From Arthrobacter sp. Leaf141 (GTDB taxonomy: Bacteria > Actinomycetota > Actinomycetes > Actinomycetales > Micrococcaceae): DNA of 64,000 nt. The DNA lies in the NCBI RefSeq assembly GCF_001424565.1, contig NZ_LMOL01000005.1, positions 466,575 to 530,574 on the forward strand, in the 5' to 3' direction. Positions 28,609 to 38,458 of the stretch are shown one piece after another. Numbering within the stretch: the stretch's first letter is position 1; the number at the start of each line of letters is the position of its first letter. The notes beneath the pieces are model-generated. The model was not told the DNA's origin. It did no database searches and was given only the letters and a program-made list of their open reading frames with translations. Both the position numbers and the translations under genes were made by a program.

Positions 28609-30285
28609 TTAGGCGAGCCCCACCGGGTTTCCGGCGTCGTCCACGTCCATCCGCAGCGCTGCCGGTTCCGGCGGGAGGCCCGGCATGGTCATCACCGCGC
28701 CGGTCAGGGCCACGATGAAACCCGCACCGGTCTTGGGCAGCAGGTCGCGCACGTGGATGGTGAAGCCTTTGGGGGCACCCAGCCGGGTGGCGTCGTCGGT
28801 AAATGAATACTGGGTCTTGGCCATGCAGATTGGCAGGTTGCCCCACCCGTTCCGCTCGATGTCGGCGAGCCGCTTCAGGGCCGGCACCGAGAAGTCCACG
28901 CCGTCCGCCCCGTAGATCTCCTGCGCGATGGTCCGGATCTTCTCCTCCACAGGCATGTCCAGGGGGTACAGGTGCCGGAAGCTGGTGGGTTCCGTCAGGG
29001 CCTGTGCCACCAGGGCCGCCAGTTCATCGCCCCCGGCGCCGCCGCCGCCGTGTCCCCAAACGTCCGCGACGGCGGCCGGAACGCCTTCAGCGGCGCACCA
29101 GGCCAGGAGCCAGTCCAGTTCCTCCTGCGTGTCCGAGGAGAACCGGTTGATGGCGACCACCGGCGGGACGCCGAATTTTTCCACGTTCCGCACGTGCCGG
29201 CGGAGGTTGGCCACGCCGGCTTCCAGCGCCGCCAGGTCAGGGCGGGTCAGCTGGTCCCTGGCTACGCCGCCCTGCATCTTCAGGGCCCGGACCGTCGCCA
29301 CAACCACCACCGCGGACGGCGCAACCCCGCCCGTGCGGGCCTTGATGTCCATGTATTTCTCGGCCCCCAGGTCGGCGCCGAACCCCGCCTCGGTAACCAC
29401 AATGTCCGCCAGCCGCCGGGCCGTCTGGGTGGCGATCAGGGAATTGCAGCCATGCGCGATGTTGGCAAACGGGCCCCCGTGGACCAGCGCGGGCGTGCCG
29501 GCGATGGTCTGCACCAGGTTGGGCCGGATCGCGTCCTTGAGGAGCAGTGTCAGGACGCCCTGCACCTTAAGGTCGGCCACCGTGACGGGCCTGCGCGCGT
29601 AGGTGTAGCCGAACGTGATGCGGCCCAGGCGGTCCCGGAGGTCGGCCAGGTCCGTGGCCAGGCAGAACACAGCCATGACCTCGGAAGCCACGGTAATGTC
29701 GAAACCGTCCTGCCGCGGGACGCCCTGGGCGGGTCCACCCAGCCCGATGACCACCTCCCGCAACGCCCTGTCATTCATGTCCAGGACGCGCTTGAACGTC
29801 ATCCGCCGCGGGTCGATGTCCAGTTCGTTGCCCTGGTAGATGTGGTTGTCCACCAGGGCCATCAGGGCATTGTTGGCGCTGGTCACAGCGTGGAAGTCAC
29901 CGGTGAAATGCAGGTTGATCTCGTCCATGGGCAGCACCTGCGAATAGCCGCCGCCCGTTGCCCCGCCCTTCATGCCCAGGATGGGCCCGAGCGACGGTTC
30001 CCGCAACGCAATCATCACCTTGTGCCCGGCCCGGGCCAGCGAGTCCGCCAACCCCACCGTGGTGGTGGACTTGCCCTCGCCGGCAGGGGTGGGGGACATG
30101 GCCGACACCAGGACCACCTTCCCCGCAGGCCCGGGTGCGTCCAGCAGCGCCGGGTCGATCTTGGCCTTGTATCGTCCGTAGGGCTCCAGCGCCGCGGCGT
30201 TGATTCCAGCGGCTTCGGCAATCTCGGTGATGGGCCGGATGGCGGCGGCACGGGCTATCTGCAGATCAGTCGGGAAATCAGACAC
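28609..30285 (-). CDS. fhs: Formate--tetrahydrofolate ligase
   Basis: 558-aa ATP-dependent enzyme making 10-formyl-tetrahydrofolate from formate, feeding purine and formyl-Met synthesis. The ATP loop is [36 protein letters not shown] and [14 protein letters not shown] are family signatures. The GTG start at 30285 has a GGAAAGGA ribosome site. It follows mshA by 54 bases on the same strand, so the two may be cotranscribed. A palindromic repeat lies just beyond the stop. Confidence 0.97.
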   Translation of the reverse strand: MSDFPTDLQIARAAAIRPITEIAEAAGINAAALEPYGRYKAKIDPALLDAPGPAGKVVLVSAMSPTPAGEGKSTTTVGLADSLARAGHKVMIALREPSLGPILGMKGGATGGGYSQVLPMDEINLHFTGDFHAVTSANNALMALVDNHIYQGNELDIDPRRMTFKRVLDMNDRALREVVIGLGGPAQGVPRQDGFDITVASEVMAVFCLATDLADLRDRLGRITFGYTYARRPVTVADLKVQGVLTLLLKDAIRPNLVQTIAGTPALVHGGPFANIAHGCNSLIATQTARRLADIVVTEAGFGADLGAEKYMDIKARTGGVAPSAVVVVATVRALKMQGGVARDQLTRPDLAALEAGVANLRRHVRNVEKFGVPPVVAINRFSSDTQEELDWLLAWCAAEGVPAAVADVWGHGGGGAGGDELAALVAQALTEPTSFRHLYPLDMPVEEKIRTIAQEIYGADGVDFSVPALKRLADIERNGWGNLPICMAKTQYSFTDDATRLGAPKGFTIHVRDLLPKTGAGFIVALTGAVMTMPGLPPEPAALRMDVDDAGNPVGLA

Positions 30286-30339
30286 CGTTGTCCTTTCCTT
30301 GGGTTGGCGCCACCGCAGTGGCGTTGACGACGGCGGCCG

Positions 30340-31605
30340 TCAGGAAGCGGGGATGGCGCGGACCAGGCGGGGCGCGGCTGAGTCGTCGGCAGCGGCGTGG
30401 TAACTATCCAGGGTGACCGCCGCCGTGCGCTGCCAGCCGGAACTCTGCGCGCGGATGGCGGCGGCCCGGCCCATGTCAGCCCGGGTGGCCGGATCGTCGT
30501 AGAGCGCTTCGAGCGCATCGGCCCAGTCAGCGGCATGATGCCCGTCCACCAGCAGGCCCGTCCGGCCGTGGAAGATGGCACGCGAGAGGCCGCCCACCCG
30601 GGTGGCCACCACGGGAGTGCCGCAGGCCTGGGCCTCCAGCGCCACCAGCCCGAAGGATTCGCTGAAGGACGGCATGGCCACCACGTCAGCCGCCCGGAAC
30701 CAGCCCGCCAGCTCCGGTGCCTTGACCGGCGGAAGCTGCGTGACGACGTCGTCCATTCCTGCCTCGGCAACCAGCCGCCGGAGGTTGAATTCCTTGTTTC
30801 CGCTCAGCGAGCCGAGGATGGTGAGCCGGAGGTCGATGTCCGGCCGGCGCTGGCGCAGCAGCGCGGCGGACTTCACCAGGACCTGGGGGCCTTTGAGGCG
30901 CTGGATGCGGCCGGCGAAAACCAGGTGGAACGTGTCCGGGCTGATGCCCCGTTCGGCGCGCGACCGGGTGCGGAACGCCGGCGTGAACGTGTTGAGGTCA
31001 ACGCCCGGGGGAGCGACGTCGATCCGCTCGAAGCTGGCGCCGTAATGAGAGACGAGCTCGCCGGCCTCGGCGCTGGTGTTGGCGATCAGCCTGGCCGCGC
31101 CATCCACAATGCGCTGCTCGCCCACTTCGCGCCGCCGCGGTTCGGGCTGTTCACCGGATTCCAGGAGCAGGTTTTTGACCTTGGCCATGGTGTGCATGGT
31201 GTGGACCAAGGGCACGTCCCATTGCCGGGACAGCTCCAGGCCGGCCAGTCCGGAGACCCAGTAGTGCGAGTGGATCACGTCGTAGCGCCCGTGCGGCTGG
31301 CGGCGGCGGATCTGCTCGATCTCCGCCACCATGGCGTTCACCAGGCCCGGAAGTTCCTCTTTCGGAACCTTCCGCGGCGGCCCGGCCATCACGTTGTGGA
31401 CGCAGACGCCGGGATCCGGATGTTCAACGGCCGGCTGGTTGGCGGCGGTGGCGCGGGTGAAGATCTCCACCTCGATCCCGGCTTCGGCCAGGGCTTCGGC
31501 CAGTTCGCGGACGTACACGTTCATTCCGCCGGCGTCGCCGGAGCCTGGCTGTTCCATCGGCGATGTGTGGAGGGAGAGCAAAGCAACCCTGCGGATCAGT
31601 GCCAC
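30340..31605 (-). CDS. mshA: D-inositol-3-phosphate glycosyltransferase (mycothiol)
   Basis: 421-aa GT4 enzyme joining GlcNAc from UDP-GlcNAc to inositol-3-phosphate, the first committed step of mycothiol synthesis. The N-terminus ALLSLHTSPMEQPGSGDAGG is diagnostic; HTMHTMAKVKN, PPGVDLNTF and the donor-binding ESFGLVALE are intact. GTG 31605 is preferred over the upstream frame start because AAGGAG lies six bases before it. Ino1 and GlmM/GlmS in this window supply both substrates. It lies downstream of the GH4 gene in the same direction. Confidence 0.96.
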   Translation of the reverse strand: MALIRRVALLSLHTSPMEQPGSGDAGGMNVYVRELAEALAEAGIEVEIFTRATAANQPAVEHPDPGVCVHNVMAGPPRKVPKEELPGLVNAMVAEIEQIRRRQPHGRYDVIHSHYWVSGLAGLELSRQWDVPLVHTMHTMAKVKNLLLESGEQPEPRRREVGEQRIVDGAARLIANTSAEAGELVSHYGASFERIDVAPPGVDLNTFTPAFRTRSRAERGISPDTFHLVFAGRIQRLKGPQVLVKSAALLRQRRPDIDLRLTILGSLSGNKEFNLRRLVAEAGMDDVVTQLPPVKAPELAGWFRAADVVAMPSFSESFGLVALEAQACGTPVVATRVGGLSRAIFHGRTGLLVDGHHAADWADALEALYDDPATRADMGRAAAIRAQSSGWQRTAAVTLDSYHAAADDSAAPRLVRAIPAS

Positions 31606-31680
31606 GGGATCTCCTTCCGGCCGCCGGCGCAAGTGCCGGGCGAGGCTGCAGTGCGCATTCGGTAAAACACTACTCCCAAC

Positions 31681-33138
31681 TTAACGCCCGCTGCCCCGCC
31701 ACATCTTCCCGAGGTCGGGGAAGGCCTGCTCGTACCCGGCCAGGAGCCTGGCCGCGAGGTCGGCGGAGGCCACCAGCGGATGATGCGCGAACGCGGCGAG
31801 GGCGGCTTCCCGGTCCCCGTCCGTCGCGGCCCGGACCGTGAACCGCTCCACGTCCTTGACCTCCCGGAGCAGCTTCAGGCGTGGTTCCGGTGGCGCCGCC
31901 TGGGGCAGCGGCACCGCACCTTGGGCGCTGACCGTGCAGGGGAGTTCGACGACGGCGTCCGCGGGCAAACCGGGAATGGCGGCTTCCGCGGGGGCCGGGT
32001 CAGCGGGGGCGGGGGTGGCCGGGTGGCCCAGCTGGTCGGGTTGGCCCACCCGGGACCGGGCTGTGCCGGACACGGGCGGCACCGTGTTGACCGTGTTCAG
32101 GATCAGCTGGGTGTCGCCACCGCCGGTCAGAGCGCGCATGGCGGCCAGCGCCACTTGCTCGTAGCCGCCACCGGCCAGGCCTTCTTCGTCCCGGCGCTCG
32201 CCGTCCGACCGGGCCTCAGCCAGGTAGCCTTCCTCCCGGGCGAGCCGGGCAGCCTCCCAGAGGCGGAACGCATCCGGCCCGGCGACAGCCAGTTGCGGGT
32301 ACAGGTCCTGCTGCTGCCGGTGGATGTCCTCGCCCCGGGTCCGCGCCCTTGCGGCGATGGCCAGGCGGGCGGCGTCGTGCCGGTAGTAGTAGTACAGGTA
32401 CTCGTTGGGAATGGCACCCAGGCCGGCCAGGAACGCCTGCGGGAACAGCCGGCCTTCCTCGAAGCTTTGCAAGGCTTCCCGGTCCTCGAGCAGGGCCGGG
32501 AGAACATCCGTTCCGCCGGGTGCCAGCCGGTACAGCCAGCCCAGATGGTTCAGCCCGTGGTAGCCCACCCCGGCCAGGCTTCCAGCCGCCAGTGGTGTAC
32601 CCGCAGCCCGTGCCGCCCGCAGCACCAGGCCGCCGGCCGAGTCGCAGATCCCGATGACCTTGTGGCCCAGCACCGGGCGCAGGGCTTCCGTGACCATGCC
32701 GGCCGGGTTGGTGAAGTTGATCAGCCACGCGGCCGGGCAGCGCTGCTTCATCAGCGCCGCCAGCTCCAGCATCCGCGGGATGGTGCGCAGGGCGTACGAG
32801 ATGCCGCCGGCGCCTGTGGTTTCCTGACCCAGCAGGCCCAGGCCTGCCGCCACCTTCTCGTCAAGGACCCGGCCGCTGGTCCCGCCCGGGCGGATGGCCG
32901 CGAAGACCATGTCCACACCATCCAGTGCCTCGGGCAGGCTGGTGCTGCAGCGGACGGCCAGCCGGGCACCCGGTCCGGGCGGCATACCGGCCAGCACTGC
33001 GGCGACGGCGTCGAGGCGGTGCGGATCGACGTCGTACAACACCAGGCTCGAGACCAGGCCGCCGTAGCCGCCGGACGTCAAGGCCCGGTAGATGAGGGGG
33101 ACGCGGAAACCCCCGCCGCCCACAATGAGTAGCCGCAT
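31681..33138 (-). CDS. GH4-family 6-phospho-beta-glucosidase-like enzyme
   Basis: 485-aa NAD- and metal-dependent glycosidase of family GH4. The N-terminal dinucleotide loop is VGGGGFRVPLIYRAL; NFTNPAGMVTEALR, the metal Cys in GICDSAGG and GYHGLNHLGW are present. The substrate is probably a 6-phospho-beta-glucoside, but GH4 specificity is varied. A Pro/Ala-rich insertion (about residues 375-400) is unusual. ATG 33138 follows TAGACT by seven bases (leaderless). It is divergent from a PfkB kinase, suggesting a shared sugar pathway. Confidence 0.85.
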   Translation of the reverse strand: MRLLIVGGGGFRVPLIYRALTSGGYGGLVSSLVLYDVDPHRLDAVAAVLAGMPPGPGARLAVRCSTSLPEALDGVDMVFAAIRPGGTSGRVLDEKVAAGLGLLGQETTGAGGISYALRTIPRMLELAALMKQRCPAAWLINFTNPAGMVTEALRPVLGHKVIGICDSAGGLVLRAARAAGTPLAAGSLAGVGYHGLNHLGWLYRLAPGGTDVLPALLEDREALQSFEEGRLFPQAFLAGLGAIPNEYLYYYYRHDAARLAIAARARTRGEDIHRQQQDLYPQLAVAGPDAFRLWEAARLAREEGYLAEARSDGERRDEEGLAGGGYEQVALAAMRALTGGGDTQLILNTVNTVPPVSGTARSRVGQPDQLGHPATPAPADPAPAEAAIPGLPADAVVELPCTVSAQGAVPLPQAAPPEPRLKLLREVKDVERFTVRAATDGDREAALAAFAHHPLVASADLAARLLAGYEQAFPDLGKMWRGSGR

Positions 33139-33145
33139 GGGTCCG

Positions 33146-33151
33146 AGTCTA
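33146..33151 (-). promoter_or_regulatory. -10 hexamer of the GH4 gene, leaderless arrangement
   Basis: TAGACT on the minus strand, seven bases before the ATG at 33138. It stands back to back with the PfkB gene promoter in a 70-base intergenic region. Confidence 0.55.
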
Positions 33152-33195
33152 GGCCTGCCGCCCGCGCGCCCCTATCGGTGGGAAGCGGCGTGGCG

Positions 33196-33201
33196 TATCG
33201 T
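33196..33201 (+). promoter_or_regulatory. -10 hexamer of the PfkB-family gene, leaderless arrangement
   Basis: TATCGT seven bases before the ATG at 33209. Confidence 0.5.
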
Positions 33202-33208
33202 GCCGGAC

Positions 33209-34300
33209 ATGGACGCGATCCCGGCACGCCTTTTCGACCCCCTGGGCGCCGTCCGCGCGCGGACCGGACCGGGGTTCGACCTGCTGCTCGCCGGCACAGT
33301 TTTCCAGGACATCATTTTCACCGGACTGCCCAGCGAACCCGAAGCAGGCACCGAAATCTGGAGCGAAGGGATGGGCAGCTGCCCGGGCGGCGTGGCCAAC
33401 CAGGCCATCGCAGCGGCCCGGCTGGGGCTCCGGACCGGGCTGGCGGCAGCGTTCGGTGACGACGGCTACGGCGACTTCAACTGGAAGATCCTCGCGGACC
33501 AGGAACAGGTGGACCTCAGCTTGTCCAGGCGGGTAAAGGGCTGGCACTCGCCGGTGACGGTATCCCTCTGCGTGCAGAAGGACCGTTCCCTGGTGACCCA
33601 CGGGCATCCGGCACCGGTGACTTCCTCGGAGTTGATCGGGGACCCGCCGCCGGCGCTCGCGGGCATCGCCGAGGTGGGCGTTGAGGTGGAACCGTGGGCC
33701 GTGGCCGCGCACCAGGCAGGCGTGAAGCTGTTCGGTGACACCGGCTGGGACCCCAGCGGTGAATGGGCGCCAATCCGGCTGGAGAACCTGAAGTACTTCC
33801 ACGGGTTCCTGCCCAACCAGCGCGAGGCCATGGCCCTGACCGGGAAGGACAACCCGTGGTCCGCCCTCTATGCGCTGGCCGACCGGGTGCCCGTCGCCGT
33901 TGTGACCCTCGGCCAGCAGGGAGCCATGGCGGTGGACTCCGAAACGGGGGAGGAGGAGTGGGTGCCCTCGCTGCCCGTCAAGGCACTGGACCCCACCGGC
34001 GCCGGCGACTGCTTCGATGCTGCGTTTATTGTGGGCAGCCTGGCGGGGTGGCCGTTGGGCAACCGGCTCCGGTTCGCCAACCTGTGCGCAGCCCTGTCGG
34101 TGCAGGAAGTGGGCGGCTCGCTGGCCGCGCCGGGCTGGGGTGACATTGCCGACTGGTGGAAACGCGCCAACGCCCGGCCGGAACGGCAGACCAGCCAGTG
34201 GCTGCGGCGCTTCGGTTTCCTGTCCGAGATCATCCAGGACGTCCCGCCCACGGCCCAGCGCCGGGCCTCAGCCACCATTGCGCACCTCTCGGACGCCTGA
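33209..34300 (+). CDS. PfkB-family carbohydrate kinase
   Basis: 363-aa ribokinase-like sugar kinase. The N-terminal GxG region reads GSCPGGVANQAIAAARLG, and the C-terminal active-site motif DPTGAGDCFDAAFIVG carries the catalytic Asp. The substrate is not evident. ATG 33209 is selected over a frame that extends upstream because a -10 box lies seven bases before it and the upstream part overlaps the GH4 gene. Divergent pairing with the GH4 gene suggests a role in the same sugar utilisation. Confidence 0.9.
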   Translation: MDAIPARLFDPLGAVRARTGPGFDLLLAGTVFQDIIFTGLPSEPEAGTEIWSEGMGSCPGGVANQAIAAARLGLRTGLAAAFGDDGYGDFNWKILADQEQVDLSLSRRVKGWHSPVTVSLCVQKDRSLVTHGHPAPVTSSELIGDPPPALAGIAEVGVEVEPWAVAAHQAGVKLFGDTGWDPSGEWAPIRLENLKYFHGFLPNQREAMALTGKDNPWSALYALADRVPVAVVTLGQQGAMAVDSETGEEEWVPSLPVKALDPTGAGDCFDAAFIVGSLAGWPLGNRLRFANLCAALSVQEVGGSLAAPGWGDIADWWKRANARPERQTSQWLRRFGFLSEIIQDVPPTAQRRASATIAHLSDA

Positions 34301-34343
34301 ACCCGCGGCAGGGCGGCGATTATCCGGCCGGTAGCGCCAGCAC

Positions 34344-34349
34344 TAGAAT
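34344..34349 (+). promoter_or_regulatory. -10 hexamer of alr, leaderless arrangement
   Basis: TAGAAT seven bases before the GTG at 34357; it drives the alr-tsaE-tsaB-rimI-tsaD operon. Confidence 0.6.
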
Positions 34350-34356
34350 CACTAGG

Positions 34357-35565
34357 GTGACTTACCCCGCAGCACCCGGCCCCACCAGCACTGACCCCGG
34401 ACAGGATCCCCGCAACGAGAGGTCAGCCGTCATTGACCTGGCCGCCGTCCGGCACAACGTCCGCCGGCTTGCCGCGGCAGCCTCGCCGGCCAAAGTGATG
34501 GCCGTGGTCAAAGCCGATGCCTACGGCCATGGCGCCGTCCCCGTGGCCCGGGCCGCACTCGAGGCCGGCGCCGCCTGGTTGGGGGTTGCCCATATCTCCG
34601 AGGCACTGTCCCTCCGCGCGGCGGGTATCGACGCCCCGCTCCTGGCCTGGCTGCACACCACGGAAAGCAACTTCGGCGCGGCCGTTGCCGCCGGCGTCGA
34701 CATCGGCTGCTCGGGCTGGGAACTGGACCGCATCGTCGCTGCCGCCCGCGAGCAGGAACGCCCCGCCCGGATCCACCTGAAAGTGGACACCGGCCTGGGC
34801 CGGAACGGCGCCACCACCGGCACCTGGGACACGCTGGTGGGCGAAGCCATGGAATACCAGGACCAGGGCCTGCTCCGCGTGGTGGGCATCTTTTCGCACC
34901 TCGCCGTGGCGGACGAGCCGGACCGGCCAGAGACGGACCAGCAGCTGGCCCTGTTCAAGGAAGTACTGGCCGTGGCGGAGGACGCCGGGGTGGATCCCGA
35001 GGTGCGCCACCTGGCCAACACCCCCGCCACGCTGTCCCGGCCCGACACCCATTTCGACCTGGTCCGGGTGGGCCTGGGCATCTACGGCCTGTCCCCGTTC
35101 GAGGACCTCACTGCCGCGGAACTCGGCCTGCGCCCGGCCATGACGCTGCGCACCGTGGTGTCGCAGTGCAAGCAGGTTCCGGCCGGGCAGGGCGTGTCCT
35201 ACGGCCTGAACTACCGCACTGCCGCCGACACAACGCTGGGCCTCATCCCGCTCGGCTATGCCGATGGTGTGCCGCGCGTGGCAACGGGCGGCCCGGTCCG
35301 GATTGCCGGCACCACCTACCCCGTGGTGGGGCGGATCGCCATGGACCAGATGGTCATCGACCTGGGTGGGGCCTCCGGGGCGGAGGCCGGCCTGTCCGGA
35401 GCCGAGGCGGTCCTGTTCGGCGACGGGGCCGACGGCGGTCCCACAGCTGACGACTGGGCCCGCGCCGCCGGGACCATCAACTACGAGATTGTCACCAGGA
35501 TCAGCCCGCGCGTCCCGCGCCGTTTTATTAATGAGCCCGATGATGGCGCGGAGGGCGCCGCGTGA
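34357..35565 (+). CDS. alr: Alanine racemase
   Basis: 402-aa PLP enzyme giving D-alanine for peptidoglycan. The PLP lysine is K52 in MAVVKADAYGHG. The second-half motifs GLGIYGLSPF, GVSYGLNYRT and LGYADGVPR are typical. The frame is open upstream to 34156, but GTG 34357 is chosen because of the -10 box seven bases before it. That still leaves about 24 residues before the conserved start (SAVIDLAAVRHN). The stop overlaps the tsaE start by four bases. Confidence 0.96.
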   Translation: MTYPAAPGPTSTDPGQDPRNERSAVIDLAAVRHNVRRLAAAASPAKVMAVVKADAYGHGAVPVARAALEAGAAWLGVAHISEALSLRAAGIDAPLLAWLHTTESNFGAAVAAGVDIGCSGWELDRIVAAAREQERPARIHLKVDTGLGRNGATTGTWDTLVGEAMEYQDQGLLRVVGIFSHLAVADEPDRPETDQQLALFKEVLAVAEDAGVDPEVRHLANTPATLSRPDTHFDLVRVGLGIYGLSPFEDLTAAELGLRPAMTLRTVVSQCKQVPAGQGVSYGLNYRTAADTTLGLIPLGYADGVPRVATGGPVRIAGTTYPVVGRIAMDQMVIDLGGASGAEAGLSGAEAVLFGDGADGGPTADDWARAAGTINYEIVTRISPRVPRRFINEPDDGAEGAA

Positions 35566-36200
35566 GCGGGTCCGGCCAGCCCGCCTGGGAGCTCACGGTC
35601 CAGGCGACGACGGCGGAGCTGACCCATGCGCTCGCGGCCAGGCTGGCGGTGGTCCTCGACGCCGGGGACCTGCTGGTGCTCTCCGGCGAGCTGGGTGCCG
35701 GCAAAACCACGTTCACGCAGGGCCTGGCCGAGGGTCTGGGGGTCCGGGCCGGCGTCATTTCGCCCACCTTTGTGCTGGTCCGCATCCATCCCAACCTCGC
35801 CGACGGTCCCCGGCCCGGGGGACCGGACCTGGTCCACGTGGATGCTTACCGGCTCGGGTCGGCCGCGGAGATTGATGATATCGACCTGGAGAACACGCTG
35901 GATTCCGCCGTCACTGTGGTGGAGTGGGGCCGTGACCGGGTGGAGCACCTGAGCAACAGCCGGCTCGAGATCGACCTGCACCGGGCCATCGGCCTGGCCG
36001 GCGCTGCCACCGCTGGAGCGGCCGCCGGTTTACCGGCCCAGGAGACCCCAACGGAGCAGGGCGCCGGCTTCCTGGACTTTGATACCGACGAAACAGACGA
36101 ACCCCGCACCATTGTGCTGCGGGGGTACGGTCCGCGCTGGCCGGCTGCCCCGGACCTTGCCTTTCCCGAAGGAGATCCGCATGCTGATCCTCGCCATTGA
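35562..36200 (+). CDS. tsaE: tRNA t6A biosynthesis ATPase TsaE
   Basis: 212-aa ATPase that works with TsaB and TsaD to put threonylcarbamoyl on A37 of ANN-decoding tRNAs. The P-loop GELGAGKTT is at about residues 42-50, with ISPTFVLVRIH and HVDAYRLG. The C-terminal 70 residues are a low-complexity extension beyond the E. coli protein (about 150 aa). The GTG start overlaps the alr stop (GTGA); the 3' end overlaps tsaB by 20 bases. Confidence 0.95.
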   Translation: MSGSGQPAWELTVQATTAELTHALAARLAVVLDAGDLLVLSGELGAGKTTFTQGLAEGLGVRAGVISPTFVLVRIHPNLADGPRPGGPDLVHVDAYRLGSAAEIDDIDLENTLDSAVTVVEWGRDRVEHLSNSRLEIDLHRAIGLAGAATAGAAAGLPAQETPTEQGAGFLDFDTDETDEPRTIVLRGYGPRWPAAPDLAFPEGDPHADPRH

Positions 36201-36852
36201 CACCTCCGCCGTGGCCAGCGCCGCCCTGGTGTCGGATGACGCGCTCGAGGGCATGGTGGCCGGTTTCGCCACCGAGGACACCCGCAGCCACGCCGAAGTG
36301 CTGGCCCCGGGCATCCAGGACATGCTGGCCACTGCCGGTGTTGCGGGAACGGACATCGATGCCCTGGTGGTGGGTGTGGGCCCCGGGCCGTTCACGGGCC
36401 TGCGCTCCGGCATCGCCACGGCCCGCACCCTGGCCTACGTCTGGGGCAAGCCGCTGCACGGACTCATGAGCCTGGACGCGGTGGCCCTGGAAGTGGCGGA
36501 GTCCACCGCAGCCGTTCCGGAATTCCTGGTGGCCACCGACGCCCGGCGTAAAGAGGTGTACTGGGCCCGGTACACCCTGGCACCCGGGCAGCTGCCCGAA
36601 CTGGTGGACGGTCCGCACGTCGGTTTCGCTGCTGACCTTCCGGACCTGCCGGCCTTTGGCGCAGGCGCCGGGCTGTACGCCGATGTGCTCCGCGCTGACC
36701 CGGCCTTCGTCCGGGAGCAGCCCGATGCCCTGTACCTGGGCCAGTTTGCGCTGGCCCGGCTCGCGTCCGGCGGAACCCTGCCTGACTCCACCCCCCTGTA
36801 CCTGCGCGAATCCGACGCACAGGTACCCGGACCCCGCAAGCGTGCCCTGTGA
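36181..36852 (+). CDS. tsaB: tRNA t6A biosynthesis scaffold protein TsaB
   Basis: 223-aa ASKHA-fold partner of TsaD. The start MLILAIDTSAVASAA and GVGPGPFTGLRSGIATARTL are diagnostic. ATG 36181 follows GAAGGAG and gives the family N-terminus; the frame runs upstream inside tsaE. The stop overlaps the rimI start by four bases. Confidence 0.96.
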   Translation: MLILAIDTSAVASAALVSDDALEGMVAGFATEDTRSHAEVLAPGIQDMLATAGVAGTDIDALVVGVGPGPFTGLRSGIATARTLAYVWGKPLHGLMSLDAVALEVAESTAAVPEFLVATDARRKEVYWARYTLAPGQLPELVDGPHVGFAADLPDLPAFGAGAGLYADVLRADPAFVREQPDALYLGQFALARLASGGTLPDSTPLYLRESDAQVPGPRKRAL

Positions 36853-37355
36853 CCGCCGACGGACCCGCCCGCCTCGAGGGCATCACCCTCCGGCCCATGA
36901 CCCTTGACGACGTCGCCGCCGTCAACGCGCTGGAGCAGCGGCTTTTCCCGGTGGACGCCTGGCCGCTGCACATGTTCCTTTCCGAACTGTCCCAGCCGGA
37001 CACCCGGCACTACCTGGTGGCGGAGGACGCTGCCGGGATCGTGGGCTACGCCGGCCTGATGTGCATTGAGCCCATCGCGGACGTCCAGACCATCGCCGTC
37101 TTGCCCGAACAGGAAGGCCGCGGCATCGGCAGTACCCTCCTGACCCTCCTGATCGACGAAGCCCGGGCGCGGCGGGCAGCCGACGTGCTCCTGGAGGTCA
37201 GGGCGGACAATCCCCGGGCGCAGGCACTGTACGTCCGTTTCGGCTTCGAACAGATCCATATCCGACAGCGCTATTACCGCGACGGCGTCGACGCCCTCAT
37301 CATGAGGCTGCAGCTCGACGGCGGCAGCGGAACCACGGAAGCAGGCCAGCCATGA
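36849..37355 (+). CDS. rimI: Ribosomal protein S18-alanine N-acetyltransferase (RimI-like)
   Basis: 168-aa GNAT acetyltransferase. The acetyl-CoA loop reads [16 protein letters not shown], and [17 protein letters not shown] ends the fold. In this conserved operon position it is usually annotated RimI, which acetylates the N-terminus of S18; other protein N-termini are possible. GTG 36849 overlaps the tsaB stop and ATGA at 37352 couples it to tsaD. Confidence 0.88.
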   Translation: MTADGPARLEGITLRPMTLDDVAAVNALEQRLFPVDAWPLHMFLSELSQPDTRHYLVAEDAAGIVGYAGLMCIEPIADVQTIAVLPEQEGRGIGSTLLTLLIDEARARRAADVLLEVRADNPRAQALYVRFGFEQIHIRQRYYRDGVDALIMRLQLDGGSGTTEAGQP

Positions 37356-38443
37356 ACCGGACACAGCCACTGGTGCTGGGGATCGAATCCTCCTGCGACG
37401 AAACGGGGGTTGGCGTCGTGCGGGGGACCACCCTGCTGACCAACACCGTCTCCTCGTCCATGGACGAGCACGTCCGGTTCGGCGGTGTTATTCCCGAAAT
37501 TGCGTCCCGGGCGCACCTGGACGCCTTCATCCCCACCCTGGACGCGGCATTGTCCGACGCCGGTGTGCGGCTGGACGAGGTGGATGCCATCGCCGTCACC
37601 GCCGGGCCTGGGCTGGCAGGTGCCCTGATGGTGGGCGTGTGCGCCGCAAAGGCCCTGGCCGTTGCCACCGGCAAGCCCCTTTACGCGATCAACCACCTGG
37701 TGGCACACGTGGGGGTGGGGCTCCTGGCGCCGGACGGCGACGGGAGCGCCCCGGAACTGCCGGCCAACCTTGGCGCGCTGCTGGTTTCCGGCGGACATAC
37801 CGAAATCCTGAAGATCAACAACATCACCGATGACGTGGTCCTCCTGGGCTCCACCATCGACGACGCCGCCGGGGAAGCATACGACAAAGTGGCCCGCATC
37901 CTGGGGCTGGGGTACCCGGGCGGGCCGGCGATCGACGCCGTGGCCCGGACCGGCAACCGTGCCGCCATCAGGTTTCCCCGTGGCCTGAGCCAGCCTAAAT
38001 ACATGGGAACCGCCGAAGAGCCCGGCAAGCACCGCTACGACTGGTCCTTCAGCGGGCTTAAGACAGCAGTGGCCCGCTGCGTGGAGCAGTTCGAGGCTCG
38101 CGGCGAGGAGGTGCCGGTGGCGGACATCGCCGCAGCCTTCCAGGAGGCGGTGGTGGACGTGGTGTCCGCCAAGGCGGTCCTGGCCTGCCGGGAGCACGGG
38201 ATCAAGGACGTGCTGCTGGGCGGCGGCGTCGCTGCCAACTCCCGGCTTCGCGAACTGACGGGCCAGCGCTGCACGTCCGCCGGGATCCGGCTGCACGTGC
38301 CGCCGCTGGGGCTGTGCACCGACAACGGGGCCATGGTGGCTGCCCTGGGAGCGCAGCTGGTGATGGCCGGCAAGGAGCCCAGTGGGATCGCCTTCGCCCC
38401 GGACTCCTCCCTCCCGGTCACAGCGGTCTCACTCCCGGCCTGA
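37352..38443 (+). CDS. tsaD: tRNA N6-adenosine threonylcarbamoyltransferase TsaD
   Basis: 363-aa catalytic subunit of the t6A complex. [15 protein letters not shown] opens the ASKHA fold; [12 protein letters not shown] carries the metal histidines; [10 protein letters not shown] and [14 protein letters not shown] are typical. It is the last gene of the alr-tsaE-tsaB-rimI-tsaD operon and is followed 16 bases later by the perfect palindrome at 38459. Confidence 0.97.
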   Translation: MNRTQPLVLGIESSCDETGVGVVRGTTLLTNTVSSSMDEHVRFGGVIPEIASRAHLDAFIPTLDAALSDAGVRLDEVDAIAVTAGPGLAGALMVGVCAAKALAVATGKPLYAINHLVAHVGVGLLAPDGDGSAPELPANLGALLVSGGHTEILKINNITDDVVLLGSTIDDAAGEAYDKVARILGLGYPGGPAIDAVARTGNRAAIRFPRGLSQPKYMGTAEEPGKHRYDWSFSGLKTAVARCVEQFEARGEEVPVADIAAAFQEAVVDVVSAKAVLACREHGIKDVLLGGGVAANSRLRELTGQRCTSAGIRLHVPPLGLCTDNGAMVAALGAQLVMAGKEPSGIAFAPDSSLPVTAVSLPA

Positions 38444-38458
38444 CCCCCCGCCTGAAGC

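Noticed and set aside
31681..34300. Complete phosphotransferase sugar operon
   Set aside because: Only a GH4 enzyme and a PfkB kinase are present; no EIIB, EIIC or transporter gene is adjacent.
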